A stretch of 64,000 nt of DNA, from assembly GCA_964547995.1 (NCBI GenBank), contig CAZJRB010000021.1, forward strand, positions 1-64,000, given 5' to 3'. The notes under the pieces were generated by a model that was not told where the DNA came from, searched no databases, and saw only the letters and a list, made by a program, of their open reading frames with translations. Position 1 is the first letter of the stretch, and every line of letters starts with the position of its first letter. Below are positions 1-9,497 of this stretch, piece after piece. The position numbers and the translations under genes are program-made. This DNA is from CAZJRB01 sp964547995 (GTDB taxonomy: Bacteria > Planctomycetota > Planctomycetia > Pirellulales > Thermoguttaceae).

Positions 1-133
1 CACTTTCATGGAAAACAAGAAAAGCCCTCTTTGACTTCGCTTCTGTAAGGACTAGCTTGGCAGTATACGCTCTCCTTTCGCAGCCTCAAACACCAGGTAG
101 GTCGCTCTGGGCCCCGATCTCCTTCCCCTGTTC

Positions 134-2578
134 TCACTCGTCCGCCGCCTCATCGCCCAAATCGGCCGCGCTTTCGGCCTGTTCTAGGGTTTTTTCCGTG
201 CTGGTCGGGTCGACCTGGCGGCAGATTTCCGAGAGCCGGCCGACCATCTCCTGCAGGTCGCCCTGCCACTCGTCTTCGGTCGTGTCGGGCGGGCAGAACT
301 GTCTGAACTCGGCCAACAGGAGGATCAGCCGCAACAGGTGGCGGAAGATCACGCCCTCTTGCTTCTGGAGGCTCTTGCTCGTGACGTACTTGTTGAAGTC
401 GCCGAATTCGAGGACCTCGCCGGCCGCCCAGACCGGATTGACGCGGACGTCGCGGACACCCGGGAAATCGTACTCGAACTGTAGACGCAGTTTATCGGCC
501 AAGGTGAGCACCCAGACGCGGTCCTCATCGTACGTATGGCGGCGCTCGCGGCGCTCTTCCTCGGGCGGTTCCCGGAGCTGATCGGCGGTCACCAGCCCGA
601 GCCGGAGCAACTGCTCGTCGAGCCGGGTGGTGGCCAGCGGCCCCGGCGGCAGCAGATCGTGCTTGGGCACGCGGACGAAACGGTTGACCGACCGCGGCAA
701 TTCCAAAATGCTCTCCATGGCCTGAATCCGCTCGGCCCGGTCGGCGATGCCTAACTGGTTGACCAGGAAAACGCCGTAGAGCGGATTGACACCTCGCAAC
801 AAGAGAAGCTTCTGCAACTCGGGCTTGGGATGCGCAAACTCGGGTTGGTACGGCGGGAGGCCTTTCGGTTCCTCGGGTGCTTTTGGAGCGGTTTCGGGCG
901 TGCCGACGGACTGTGCGGACGTTGCCGGGGCAGCGGACGGCACACGGAGTGTGCCTGCTACTTTGGCCAGCTCCTGCTCGATCAGCAGCCGCGTCTTGGA
1001 TTTCTTTTCCGAAGCTTCTTCGTCAACTCCCCTTTTTTCGGCCGCTTCATCTTGCTTGGGCGGTTCGGGTTCCAAGTCGACATAACCCGCCCGCCACAGT
1101 GTCAGCAGCATGTGGTCGAGATCGGCCTGCCCCCGCTCGCGGAATTTCGGCTCGACCAGCCGCTTGGCCACCAGCCGGCGGATTCGCTCGACTTCGGGCG
1201 AGGCGTCGAGCATGTAGGCCAGCCACCGCCACGGCAGCGGGCCCTTGCTGTAGAGTCTCGCCGGGGGCGACTCGCACAGCTTCTGGAACTGGGCCTCCGT
1301 CCAATACTGCTGGTTCGCCCGGCGCTTGGGCATCTTCTTCTTGAGTTTCTTTTTCGCCTTCATCAAGCCCGGGTCTTTGGTGTCTTCCGGAATCTGATCG
1401 TACTGCTCGCGCCACCGGCCGATCTTCACGTCGTCCTCGTGGGCCAACACGAAGACGTATCCCTGCGTGTCGAACTGGGGACGCCCGGCGCGGCCGAAGA
1501 TCTGGTGGGCCGTGCTCGGGTCGAGGATCCGCTTCTTGTCCGGCGGCCCTTTGAGGATCTCGGGCAGGACCACCGACCGGGCCGGCAGGTTGATGCCCGC
1601 CGAAAGGGTTTCCGTACACGTCGCGATCGACAGCAGCTTCTTCTGGAACAGGTCTTCGACGATGCGGCGATACTTGGGCAGGATGCCGGCATGGTGGACG
1701 CCGACGCCGCGCATGAGGATCTGTTTCAGCTTCGGCCCCGCCCCTTGCGACCAATCGTAACGGTTAAGCTCTTCGACGAGTCGGGCCTGTTGCCCTTCGC
1801 CCAGGAGCCGCTTGCCCTTGAGCTGCTCGGCGACCGTCCAGCACTGTTCGCGATTGAAGCAGAAGACCAGTGCGGGCGTCCTTCGGGCGTCGTCGTCGCC
1901 GGCGGCCATGGATTCGATCTGTTCGGTCAAGAGCTTATCGGGCACCCATTGGAAGGTGAGCGGCACTTTTCGGTCGCTGCTTTGGACCAGCTCGACGCGG
2001 CGGTTGTTGGCCGTGCGGAGCCAGTTGCAGAATTCGAGCGAGTTGCCGACCGTGGCCGAGAGCAGCAGCGTGCGGACGCGCTCTGACAGAAGCCCGAGCG
2101 AGAGTTCCCAGACGATGCCCCGCTCGCGATCGGCGAAACTGTGGAACTCGTCCATCACGACGGTGGCGACGTCGCTGAAATCGAATGCCTCGGTATGGAG
2201 CAACCGGTTCAGGAGAATTTCAGCCACGACGACCAGGATTCGAGCTTCAGGGTTCTCGCGGCGGTTGCCGGTCACCAGTCCGATGTCGGTACGCTCGAAG
2301 CCCCACTTAACGGCCAGCGCCTGCATCTCGCGGAACTTCTGCTCGGTCAAGGCGATCAGGGGCGTGGTGTAGTAGGCAGTCTTGCCGGTGTGAAGGGCCT
2401 CGAACAGGGCCGCCTCGGCGATGAGCGTCTTTCCCATGCCCGTCGGCGCGCAGACCAGCACGCCCTGCTCGGCCGAGAACCACGCCAGCAGGGCCTCTTC
2501 CTGGACCGGGTAGGGCTCGTACGGAATCTGGTCGAGATACCGGTCGGCGAGTTCGTCTCGCGAGGGGATTTCAGGCAT
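134..2578 (-). CDS. Ski2-like DEAD/DEAH-box superfamily 2 helicase
   Basis: An 814-residue ATP-dependent RNA/DNA helicase, presumably cytoplasmic. Visible motifs are a Q-like YPVQEEAL near residue 23, Walker A APTGMGKT (44-51), the Walker B variant DEFH near 142 (in VVMDEFHSF), SAT in LLLSATVGN, and motif VI QIFGRAGRPQFD in the second RecA domain. This arrangement fits the Ski2/Mtr4/Brr2-like group. The C-terminal third is not recognised and holds a low-complexity linker (about 505-580) between the helicase core and a C-terminal domain. That linker contains VAGTLRVPSA, encoded by a palindromic repeat shared with another gene in this window. The ATG at 2578 gives a sensible N-terminus. The gene is divergent from the exporter that starts at 2831. 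The substrate cannot be told from sequence. Confidence 0.9.
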   Translation of the reverse strand: MPEIPSRDELADRYLDQIPYEPYPVQEEALLAWFSAEQGVLVCAPTGMGKTLIAEAALFEALHTGKTAYYTTPLIALTEQKFREMQALAVKWGFERTDIGLVTGNRRENPEARILVVVAEILLNRLLHTEAFDFSDVATVVMDEFHSFADRERGIVWELSLGLLSERVRTLLLSATVGNSLEFCNWLRTANNRRVELVQSSDRKVPLTFQWVPDKLLTEQIESMAAGDDDARRTPALVFCFNREQCWTVAEQLKGKRLLGEGQQARLVEELNRYDWSQGAGPKLKQILMRGVGVHHAGILPKYRRIVEDLFQKKLLSIATCTETLSAGINLPARSVVLPEILKGPPDKKRILDPSTAHQIFGRAGRPQFDTQGYVFVLAHEDDVKIGRWREQYDQIPEDTKDPGLMKAKKKLKKKMPKRRANQQYWTEAQFQKLCESPPARLYSKGPLPWRWLAYMLDASPEVERIRRLVAKRLVEPKFRERGQADLDHMLLTLWRAGYVDLEPEPPKQDEAAEKRGVDEEASEKKSKTRLLIEQELAKVAGTLRVPSAAPATSAQSVGTPETAPKAPEEPKGLPPYQPEFAHPKPELQKLLLLRGVNPLYGVFLVNQLGIADRAERIQAMESILELPRSVNRFVRVPKHDLLPPGPLATTRLDEQLLRLGLVTADQLREPPEEERRERRHTYDEDRVWVLTLADKLRLQFEYDFPGVRDVRVNPVWAAGEVLEFGDFNKYVTSKSLQKQEGVIFRHLLRLILLLAEFRQFCPPDTTEDEWQGDLQEMVGRLSEICRQVDPTSTEKTLEQAESAADLGDEAADE
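933..966 (-). repeat. Intragenic palindromic element, copy 1 (34 bp, in frame)
   Basis: This 34-bp block is identical to 52273-52306. Its core is the palindrome GGCACAC-GGA-GTGTGCC. On the minus strand it encodes KVAGTLRVPSA inside the helicase linker, at about residues 538-549. The flanking bases differ between the two copies, so the identity ends sharply. Confidence 0.85.
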
Positions 2579-2830
2579 GAGCGTCCGGAGTCGAAGGTCG
2601 AGAGCTGAGAGTTAGTAACAAGTTCCGTGTCTGTTGGGCCCAGGATAGTGCAAACGGGCCGGAACCACAAGGAGCGATGGCCAGCGAGTAAAATGCGTTT
2701 GTTGCGCGACGGCGGTATTTCTTTCTTCTCTTGCGGGAACCTCCGAGATTAGCCATCTAGCCACGGAATCGACGGCGCCTCTCCCGGACTGCGGTTGACC
2801 CCGGCCCCGGCGAAAAGGTAAACTGGTTTG

Positions 2831-5164
2831 ATGGAACGATCTTTCTACGCCCGATATGCCTGGCTGATTGTGCTCGTCGCAGTGCTGCTCCCGGGGCCGA
2901 TTATCTTCGGCGCACGGAAGGCCTTCGAGGGCATGAACAACAACGTGCGGCAATGGCTTCCGGATCGGGCGGAGACGGTCCAATACCAGGAGTTCCGCCG
3001 CACCTTTGGGGCCGACGACTTCGCCCTGATCAGTTGGGAAGGTTGTACGCTGGACGACGAGCGGCTGGACCGGCTGGCGGAAGCGCTGGTTCCGCCGGCG
3101 GAGAAGCGCGGCGACGAGGAATCGGAGAGCAAGACGGAGTGTTTTGCGAAAGTTCTCACCGGTCGCCAGGCGCTTCGGACACTGATGGCCGAGCCTTTTG
3201 AGCTTTCCCGCAAGGAAGCATTGTCGCGGTTGGAGGGGGTGCTCGTCGGGCCCGATCACAAGTCAACCTGCGCGATTGTTACGCTTTCGGAGATCGGCGA
3301 TACCGACCGCCGCCGGGCCGTGAATGCGCTGGCAGACATAGCGGTCGACGAGTGCGGCATCGAGCGAGGCCGGTTGCGGCTCGGCGGCGACGCCGTCTTC
3401 AACGCCGCCATCGACATCGAAAGCGAAAAGGCCGTCACCCAATGGATTTGGCTTTCGGTGCTGGTCGGATTGACGGTCGCCTGGCTGTGCCTTCGGCGGA
3501 TCAAGCTGATGATCATCATCTTCTTCGTATCGGCCTATGCGGTCGGCCTCGGCACGGCGGCGATTTACTACACGGGCGGGCGGATGAACCTCATCATGGT
3601 GCTGGTACCCGTCTTAATTTACGTCCTGACCCTCTCGGCGAGCGTACACCTGGCCAACTACTACCGGGATGCCGTTCGCGAGTCGGGCATAGACGGGGCG
3701 CCGATGCAGGCGGTGGCCGCCGGTTGGTGGCCCTGTACGCTCGCGTCGCTGACGACCGCCCTGGGCGTCGCCTCGCTTTACGTCAGTAGCGTAGTGCCGG
3801 TGAAGCAGTTCGGCATCTACTCGGCGCTCGGCGTGCTCTTGAGCTTGCTGTCGTTGTTCGTGCTCTTGCCGGCATTGATGGAACTCTTTCCGTTCGGCGG
3901 GGGATGGGAAAAATCCGCTGAGAAAAAGGGGGTTGCGGATCGGACCGAGCGACTGCTCGGCGGGATCGCGGGTTGGATTGTCCGCCGCCACACTCCGGTG
4001 GCCTGGCTGTGCTTCCTGCTGCTTATTTCCTGCGGCGTCGGCGTCGCGTTTGTCCAGACTTCCATACGCCCCGCGAGGTTCTTCCCGGCCGATTCCAAGT
4101 GGATACAGGACTTCGAATGGCTGAACGAACGCATCGGGCCCATGATTACCCTCGAAGTTGTGCTTTACATCGACAAAGAGAGCGACATGGAGTTCCTGAA
4201 GCGGATGGAACTCGTCCGCCGGGTGGAGCGTGAAATCGGCAAAATGGACCATACCCATGCAACGCTTTCGTCGGCGACGTTCGCCCCACCGCTCGGCGGC
4301 GTCCGCGTGGACAGGTACCGCGGGCGGATTCCCGCGCGAATCCTGGCGAGACGCACCGTGCTTAACAAGCGGCTTCTGGCCAACCGCGATGTCTTTGAAG
4401 AGGCCGGGTATCTCGCCGAGGAGGGGGACAATGATTTGTGGAGAATCACGGCACGAACCCAAGCCGCCAGAGGAATGGACTACGACCAGATTCTCGACCA
4501 GGTGAAGCAACGCATCGACGAGTTCCTGAGAAAGTCGGGCTACGGCAGCGACGAGGTCGAGGTCGTTTATACCGGCGGAGTGCCGCTGGTGTTCATCGCG
4601 CAGCGCGAACTGCTCGTCGGCTTGTTCAAGAGCTTCTGCACGGCATTTGTGCTGATCGCAATCGTGATGATCGTTCTGTTGCGGAACTTCCGGGCGGGGA
4701 TGATCGTGATGCTGCCGAACGTCTTTCCCATCTTGATTGTTTTCGGGACCATGGGCTGGACCGGCACGCTCGTCGACGTGGGCTCCATGATGACTGCAAG
4801 CGTGGCGTTGGGAATCGCGGTGGACGACACGCTGCACTTCCTCACGTGGTTCCGCCGGGCGTCGATGGGGGGAAGGTCCCGCTCCGAGGCAATCGGCGTG
4901 GCATACCGGCGATGCGCCGTGGCGATGACCCAGACCACGTTGATCGCCGGGCTGGCCAATGTCGTCTTCGTGCTGTGCAACTTCCAGCCGGTTGCCCAGT
5001 ACGGCCTGTTGATGTTCGTTCTCCTGTTGGCGGCGCTGGTGGGCGACCTGGTCTTTCTACCGGCAATCCTGGCCACCGGGATGGGAAAACTCTTTGTCGG
5101 ACGACAAGCGGTCAAACAACCATCACTGCCGCCGGCCAACAGCCGGCAAGAAAACGCCGCATGA
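2831..5164 (+). CDS. RND superfamily exporter of the MMPL type
   Basis: A 777-residue inner-membrane permease. One N-terminal helix (about 8-28) is followed by a periplasmic loop to about residue 200 and then a block of five helices (about 200-350). A second half repeats this plan, with a helix near 395-415, a loop to about 600 and a closing five-helix block. This duplicated layout is that of RND/MMPL (SSD-containing) exporters, which use the proton gradient to move hydrophobic or lipid-like molecules. The family is close to 'hydrophobe/amphiphile' and hopanoid-type exporters, but no cargo is evident. No adaptor or outer-membrane partner lies beside it. I chose the ATG at 2831 over the TTG one codon upstream. 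The gene converges on the sulfatase across a strong inverted repeat. Confidence 0.88.
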   Translation: MERSFYARYAWLIVLVAVLLPGPIIFGARKAFEGMNNNVRQWLPDRAETVQYQEFRRTFGADDFALISWEGCTLDDERLDRLAEALVPPAEKRGDEESESKTECFAKVLTGRQALRTLMAEPFELSRKEALSRLEGVLVGPDHKSTCAIVTLSEIGDTDRRRAVNALADIAVDECGIERGRLRLGGDAVFNAAIDIESEKAVTQWIWLSVLVGLTVAWLCLRRIKLMIIIFFVSAYAVGLGTAAIYYTGGRMNLIMVLVPVLIYVLTLSASVHLANYYRDAVRESGIDGAPMQAVAAGWWPCTLASLTTALGVASLYVSSVVPVKQFGIYSALGVLLSLLSLFVLLPALMELFPFGGGWEKSAEKKGVADRTERLLGGIAGWIVRRHTPVAWLCFLLLISCGVGVAFVQTSIRPARFFPADSKWIQDFEWLNERIGPMITLEVVLYIDKESDMEFLKRMELVRRVEREIGKMDHTHATLSSATFAPPLGGVRVDRYRGRIPARILARRTVLNKRLLANRDVFEEAGYLAEEGDNDLWRITARTQAARGMDYDQILDQVKQRIDEFLRKSGYGSDEVEVVYTGGVPLVFIAQRELLVGLFKSFCTAFVLIAIVMIVLLRNFRAGMIVMLPNVFPILIVFGTMGWTGTLVDVGSMMTASVALGIAVDDTLHFLTWFRRASMGGRSRSEAIGVAYRRCAVAMTQTTLIAGLANVVFVLCNFQPVAQYGLLMFVLLLAALVGDLVFLPAILATGMGKLFVGRQAVKQPSLPPANSRQENAA

Positions 5165-5166
5165 CT

Positions 5167-5257
5167 TCCATAAAGCCGCGACCGCCGGTCGCGCCGAACA
5201 CGAGTCGCGGCGGTTTCCGGCGGCGCTTGGCGCGACCGCCGGTCGCGGCTTTATGGA
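5167..5257. repeat. Perfect 29-bp inverted repeat between convergent genes
   Basis: The arms 5167-5195 and 5229-5257 are perfect reverse complements over 29 bp, separated by 33 bp. Each arm also holds a near-palindrome, GCGACCGCCGGTCGC. The element sits between the stop codons of the exporter (5164) and the sulfatase (5276). It could act as a bidirectional terminator, or it could be a REP-like mobile repeat. A weaker single-copy relative (CGCGACCACGGATCGCGG) occurs near 44391. Confidence 0.85.
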
Positions 5258-5275
5258 CGATGGCTTGGCCAGTTC

Positions 5276-6718
5276 TTACTTTTTCTTCGGGGGCTTCTTT
5301 CTCGCCGGCCGCGGATGTTTCTTGTACGGCCCGCCGTAGCTGTCGCGGAGCTCGTCGCAGCGGGCGCGCATCTTCTTCAGCACCTCGGCGTATTCGGGGT
5401 CCTTGGCAAAATTCTTCAACTGGTCGGGGTCGGTTTTCAAGTCGTGCAGGAACTCGTAAACCGGCTCCTGCTCGAAATACCGGGCGTAGACGTACCGCTT
5501 GTCGCGGACGCCCTCGTATTTCGGGATCCGGGTGCCGACCTCGAACAGGTGCTCGCAGAAGAAATCGGTCCGCCAGTCCTTCGGCTCCTTTCCTTCCACC
5601 AGCGGCACCAGGCTGTGCCCTTGATAGCATTCGGGGACCTTCACGCCGGCGTAATCGACGATCGTCGGCGGGATGTCGACGTTGAGGACCATCTGCGAAA
5701 GGACCTTGTCTCGCTGCTTCTCAGACGCCCGGGGATCGAAGACGATCAGCGGCACCCGGAGCGACTCCTCGTAGTGCGACCACTTGCCGGCAAATCCGCG
5801 CGAGCCCTTGTAATAGCCGTTGTCGCCGGCGAAGATCACGACGGTGTTCTTGGCCAACCCCCGCTTCTCGAGTTCATCGAGCACGCGGCCCATCACGTGA
5901 TCCAGGCCGCTGATCATCCGGTAGTAGCCCTTGACGTTTTTCTGATACTTCTCGGGGGTGTCCCACCGCCAGAACCACCGCTGGCGGTTGAGCGACTTCT
6001 TGAGGAAATCGGGCTGGCTCTCGTAGATTGCCGGGTCGGCCAGCTTCGGCGGCGGCATGGTCATGTCTTCGTAAAGCCCGTCGACCACCTTCGGCGACGG
6101 GTAATGGTTCTTCTTGTCCCCGTCCTCGGCGTGCGAGGCGTTGAAACTGACCGACAGGCAAAACGGTTTGTCGTCTTTGCACGTGTCGAGGAATGCGATC
6201 GCCTTGTCGCCGGCGATCTGGGTCACGTGGCGGACGCTGCCGTCGGGCTGCTTTTTGAAATAGGGGCTGCGGCCCAGCGGGACCATGAAGTCGAACATCC
6301 GTTCCTTTTCCCCTTTGGCCACACTGACGCCGAACTTGCCGACGAAGCCGGTCCGGTAGCCGGCTCTCTTCAACACTGCCGGGTAGCTGTTTTCGGCGTC
6401 TTTTGCGGTTATCGGGGGGGTACCGAACGTGAACCGGTGCGTCCGCTCGTAGAGCCCGGTGAAGATCGTCGCCCGGCTCGCGGCGCAGATCGACGTGGTC
6501 ACGAACATGTTTTCGAACCGCACGCCCTCTTCGGCAAGCTTGTCCATGGTGGGCGTTTTGAGGATCGGGTGCCCCGCACACCCCATGAAGTCCGCCCGCT
6601 GGTCGTCGGAGAGAAAGAAGACGATGTTCGGCCGGTCGGCCGCGTCGGCCGCCGCCGCTGAAAGAAACGCCAACGCAACCGCGGCGGCGCACACCGCAAG
6701 AATAATACGGGAAGCCAT
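5276..6718 (-). CDS. Secreted sulfatase (formylglycine type)
   Basis: A 480-residue exported sulfatase that hydrolyses sulfate esters, probably of polysaccharides. A signal peptide covers about residues 1-27 (MASRIILAVCAAAVALAF). It is followed by the family opening RPNIVFFLSDDQRADFMGC, with metal-binding Asp pairs, and then the sulfatase signature CAASRATIFTG, whose Cys is the expected formylglycine precursor. FAGDNGYYKG supplies the C-terminal metal-binding Asp-Asn. Length and order fit the arylsulfatase A/heparan N-sulfatase-like group common in planctomycetes. The ATG at 6718 is preceded by a clear AGGAGG, which favours it over the longer frame reaching 6793. The C-terminus is basic (PARKKPPKKK). 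No formylglycine-generating enzyme lies in this window. Confidence 0.93.
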   Translation of the reverse strand: MASRIILAVCAAAVALAFLSAAAADAADRPNIVFFLSDDQRADFMGCAGHPILKTPTMDKLAEEGVRFENMFVTTSICAASRATIFTGLYERTHRFTFGTPPITAKDAENSYPAVLKRAGYRTGFVGKFGVSVAKGEKERMFDFMVPLGRSPYFKKQPDGSVRHVTQIAGDKAIAFLDTCKDDKPFCLSVSFNASHAEDGDKKNHYPSPKVVDGLYEDMTMPPPKLADPAIYESQPDFLKKSLNRQRWFWRWDTPEKYQKNVKGYYRMISGLDHVMGRVLDELEKRGLAKNTVVIFAGDNGYYKGSRGFAGKWSHYEESLRVPLIVFDPRASEKQRDKVLSQMVLNVDIPPTIVDYAGVKVPECYQGHSLVPLVEGKEPKDWRTDFFCEHLFEVGTRIPKYEGVRDKRYVYARYFEQEPVYEFLHDLKTDPDQLKNFAKDPEYAEVLKKMRARCDELRDSYGGPYKKHPRPARKKPPKKK

Positions 6719-7037
6719 GTTCGTTCCTCCTGATACGGGGTTATTTTGCTCAAAAACCGCGTTTTTTGCGGTCCTTCTACCTCCTGCCTCCAAAAACGCT
6801 CAGAAACTGGTCTCTTGGGGGTTAGAATGGAAAATGGGGGTTCCATTGCTTGACAGCCACCCCCCAACTCTGGTAGTCTCACCGTTGGAGATCGTCCAAT
6901 GGCTCGAAAATACCGGCTCCATCAGGGAAATCAAGCATAACATCGATCGGCAAGAAAGCTACCCATCGCCGCCGAAAGGGGTATTTCGACTACGGATCAG
7001 CCAGGTCGGTCGTGGGAAGAAGAAAAAGGAAAGAGCG
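6719..7037. other. Intergenic region between sulfatase and DUF1559 gene
   Basis: No gene is visible in this 319-bp divergent spacer. It must hold promoters for both flanking genes. One plus-strand candidate is TTGACA at 6850-6855 followed after 18 bp by TAGTCT (6874-6879). Confidence 0.5.
6850..6879 (+). promoter_or_regulatory. Candidate sigma-70 promoter upstream of the DUF1559 gene
   Basis: TTGACA at 6850-6855, an 18-bp spacer and TAGTCT at 6874-6879. The -35 box is perfect and the -10 box weak. It lies about 160 bp before the start codon at 7038. This is a sequence match only. Confidence 0.3.
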
Positions 7038-8094
7038 ATGTTCGTCTCAGTGCGATTCAGGGCGTGTAGAACGCCACGTCGAGAAGCCTTCACGTTGGTG
7101 GAACTTTTGGTTGTCATCTCCATCATCGGGATTCTGATAGCGATGCTCTTGCCGGCGGTTCAGGCAGCGCGCGAGGCGGCGCGCGAAATGCCTGAACAAC
7201 CTGAAGCAGATAGGCCTGGCCTGCCTCAACTATGAGCAGGTCTGGAAATGCCTGCCCCCGATCCAGGTTGCCGTCGACGCCGACTATGCGAAATACGAGT
7301 GGACGACCTCGTCGTGGGGTATCGCGATCTTGCCGCATTTGGAGCAGAAACCGCTTTACGACCTGTACGACCCCACGCTGAGAATGTACCAGCAAGACCC
7401 CGCTTTGCTCAAGGAATACATTGCAGAAATGAAATGCCCGAGCGACAGGCCCGATAAACTCGTCTTCTTGCTGTATCCTCCGGAACGACCTTGGGTGTAC
7501 AATCTGAAGGGCGTGGCCCCGTCCTCGTATTGCGCCAACGCGGGCGCCAGCATGGAAATCCCCAGTTCCATGCTGGATTCGGCCTATGACCATCCCGCGT
7601 GGATGGAAAACCCGGTGGCCCCCCCGGGCGTGCCGTCGGGTTGGGCCGGTCCCATGTCGATCATCTTGGGCGACCGGTATGGTGCGCGTCCCACCATGGC
7701 CAAGATCCGCGATGGCGCCTCGAACACCTTTATGTTCGGCGAACACCACATCGCGCCAGAGGGCCACGAAACCGGAGCTAAACCTTGGGACGGCCCAGGC
7801 CGCGAAAAAACGTGGTCCTACGGTTTCTACAACAGCAACTGGTCGTCCGTATTCCCCTCCTCGCCACTGAATCGCCATACCATGACGCACGACTATTGCG
7901 TCGGCACGCTGGGGATATACCGCTATGCCTGTGAACGAGGCGGTTGGGGAGCGAATCATGTCGGCGGGATGCACATTGCGATGGCCGATGGTTCGGTACA
8001 CTTTATCGAGGACACGATCAACATGGAAATCTTCCACGCACTGGCCACGAAAGCGGGTGGTGAAGTCGACAACTTGAGTCAGAAGCACAAGTGA
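7038..8094 (+). pseudogene. DUF1559 prepilin-like protein, frameshifted
   Basis: The N-terminal frame (7038 to about 7185) carries the type IV pilin-like methylation motif FTLVELLVVISIIGILIAML and reaches PAVQAAREAAR. The frame then changes. From 7189 the +1 frame continues with CLNNLKQIGLACLNYEQ and runs to the stop at 8094, with the usual DUF1559 C-terminal features (ASNTFMFGE, NHVGGMHIAMADGSVHFI). Family members normally read AARRMQCLNNLKQ here, so a few bases seem to be missing at about 7183-7188. The joined product would be about 350 residues and would be exported and processed like a pseudopilin. There is a purine-rich RBS (AAAAAGGAAAG) before 7038. A real pseudogene, programmed frameshift or sequencing error are all possible. 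Confidence 0.85.
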
Positions 8095-8136
8095 CGGCGA
8101 ATCGAACAAGTTTGCGAAAGGAGATGAAACAGTAAG

Positions 8137-8571
8137 ATGACAAGCCAACTCCAACGCGTCTTGATCCTCTCACTGCTTTGCCTCTTCACGGTCGGTTGCG
8201 GGGGACCCAATTTGGCTCCCGTCTCGGGCACGGTGACACTCGACGGAAAACCGGTCGACGGGATTCGAGTTACCTTTGAACCGATTGTCGGTGAGTCGGA
8301 CGTCACGGATGAAGAGTATTACACTTCGTTTGGAATCACCGACGACCGGGGACATTATGAAATGCAAACAGAGGTGCATGACAAGTTAAAAACAGGGGCC
8401 GTCGTTGGGAAATCTGCCGTCCGCTTCCTTTGCACGAAACGAGAAAACTTCATGAACAAGGGCTTAGAGGATTCACGGGCGATCCACGATCTCCCCGAGT
8501 CCGCACGGGACAAGAGCATGAAGTACACCGTGGAGAAATCGGGGAGCACGGAGGCAAACTTCGATCTCTAG
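8137..8571 (+). CDS. Small lipoprotein with carboxypeptidase-regulatory-like fold
   Basis: A 144-residue protein. The N-terminus LILSLLCLFTVGCGG looks like a lipoprotein signal peptide with the modified Cys near residue 21. It is followed by APVSGTVTLDGKPVDGIRVTF, the opening of the beta-sandwich common in planctomycete 'transthyretin-like' lipoproteins. It lies 42 bp after the frameshifted DUF1559 gene, the usual partnership in this phylum, and has an AAAGGAGA ribosome site before the start. The partnership suggests an envelope role. No enzymatic residues are seen. Confidence 0.8.
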   Translation: MTSQLQRVLILSLLCLFTVGCGGPNLAPVSGTVTLDGKPVDGIRVTFEPIVGESDVTDEEYYTSFGITDDRGHYEMQTEVHDKLKTGAVVGKSAVRFLCTKRENFMNKGLEDSRAIHDLPESARDKSMKYTVEKSGSTEANFDL

Positions 8572-8672
8572 CCCGGCCCGGCCCGGCCCTCGTTGGCGCG
8601 GCGTGTTTGACAGCAAGCGCGCCGAGATGAAAATGGCGGGAACGCTCACCAACGGGCGCCGCCGAGGGGGCC

Positions 8673-9461
8673 TCACACCGTCCACTCATGGGCCGGGCAG
8701 GGCGGAAGCATCCGGCCGGCGCCGCTCTGTTGCAAGGGGATGGTTTGCCGGATCCGAATTCCGGGAGAATGCCCTCCCGGCAACCGAACCGCCAGCGCAA
8801 GCCGGTACCGCTCGTCGAGCCCGATTTGCGCGAACTGCCACGAGCCGGGCTCATCGCGGCAATCTCCGGTAAAGCAGACCGCGGGCGGACGGTCCCCGCA
8901 AAGCGTGAAGGCAAAACTGTCCAGCGGGATCGACAACCCGACGCCCCGGGCCTTGATGTACGCCTCCTTGAGCGTCCAAAGCCGGAAGAACGTCACGCGC
9001 CGTTGCTCGGGCAACTCGTTTTCGACGGCCGACGCCTCCGCCGCAGCGAAGAACCGCCGGGCCAGGGGAAGGTATTTCAGGCGGCGGTTCGTGTCCTCGA
9101 TGTCCACGCCGATCTCTTGCCCCGACGCTACCGCGCAGGCGACTACTCCGGCGGTGTGCGACAGGTTGAAGCTCAGCGGCAGCCCGGCCGGCTTGACCAA
9201 ACCGGGTTTGCCGAATGCGTTGCGGGCGAACTCCAGCGAGGACGGCTCGCCGCCGGCGTAGTGCGACAAGACCGTGCGCGCCAGCGCCCTGGTTACCAGA
9301 CACTGGTGGCGGCCCTTCTCGAACGCGAATTGCCGCACTTGTGCCGTTTCATCCGCCGAGAGCAATTGGCGATAGCGCGCGAGCAGCCGCGAGTCGGTCA
9401 CCTCATCCGACCGTACGTACCACAGATCGACGTCAATTCCGTCCGGCAGGAGTGTACCCAT
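8673..9461 (-). CDS. Sfp-type 4'-phosphopantetheinyl transferase
   Basis: A 262-residue cytoplasmic enzyme that transfers phosphopantetheine from CoA to the serine of acyl or peptidyl carrier proteins. The diagnostic motifs are present: LSFNLSHTAG, GVDIED (Mg-binding acidic residues) and WTLKEAYIKARG (the W-x-x-KEA core). The size fits the two-domain Sfp/Gsp/AcpT-like group rather than the short AcpS type. No carrier protein, PKS or NRPS gene is adjacent, so it may serve genes elsewhere. The C-terminal tail after RLPGG is poorly conserved. It is followed after 36 bp by the DUF1570 gene, which is transcribed in the same direction. Confidence 0.92.
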   Translation of the reverse strand: MGTLLPDGIDVDLWYVRSDEVTDSRLLARYRQLLSADETAQVRQFAFEKGRHQCLVTRALARTVLSHYAGGEPSSLEFARNAFGKPGLVKPAGLPLSFNLSHTAGVVACAVASGQEIGVDIEDTNRRLKYLPLARRFFAAAEASAVENELPEQRRVTFFRLWTLKEAYIKARGVGLSIPLDSFAFTLCGDRPPAVCFTGDCRDEPGSWQFAQIGLDERYRLALAVRLPGGHSPGIRIRQTIPLQQSGAGRMLPPCPAHEWTV

Positions 9462-9497
9462 CGTTGATCCCGAAGCTCCACACTCGTCCGCGGTATT

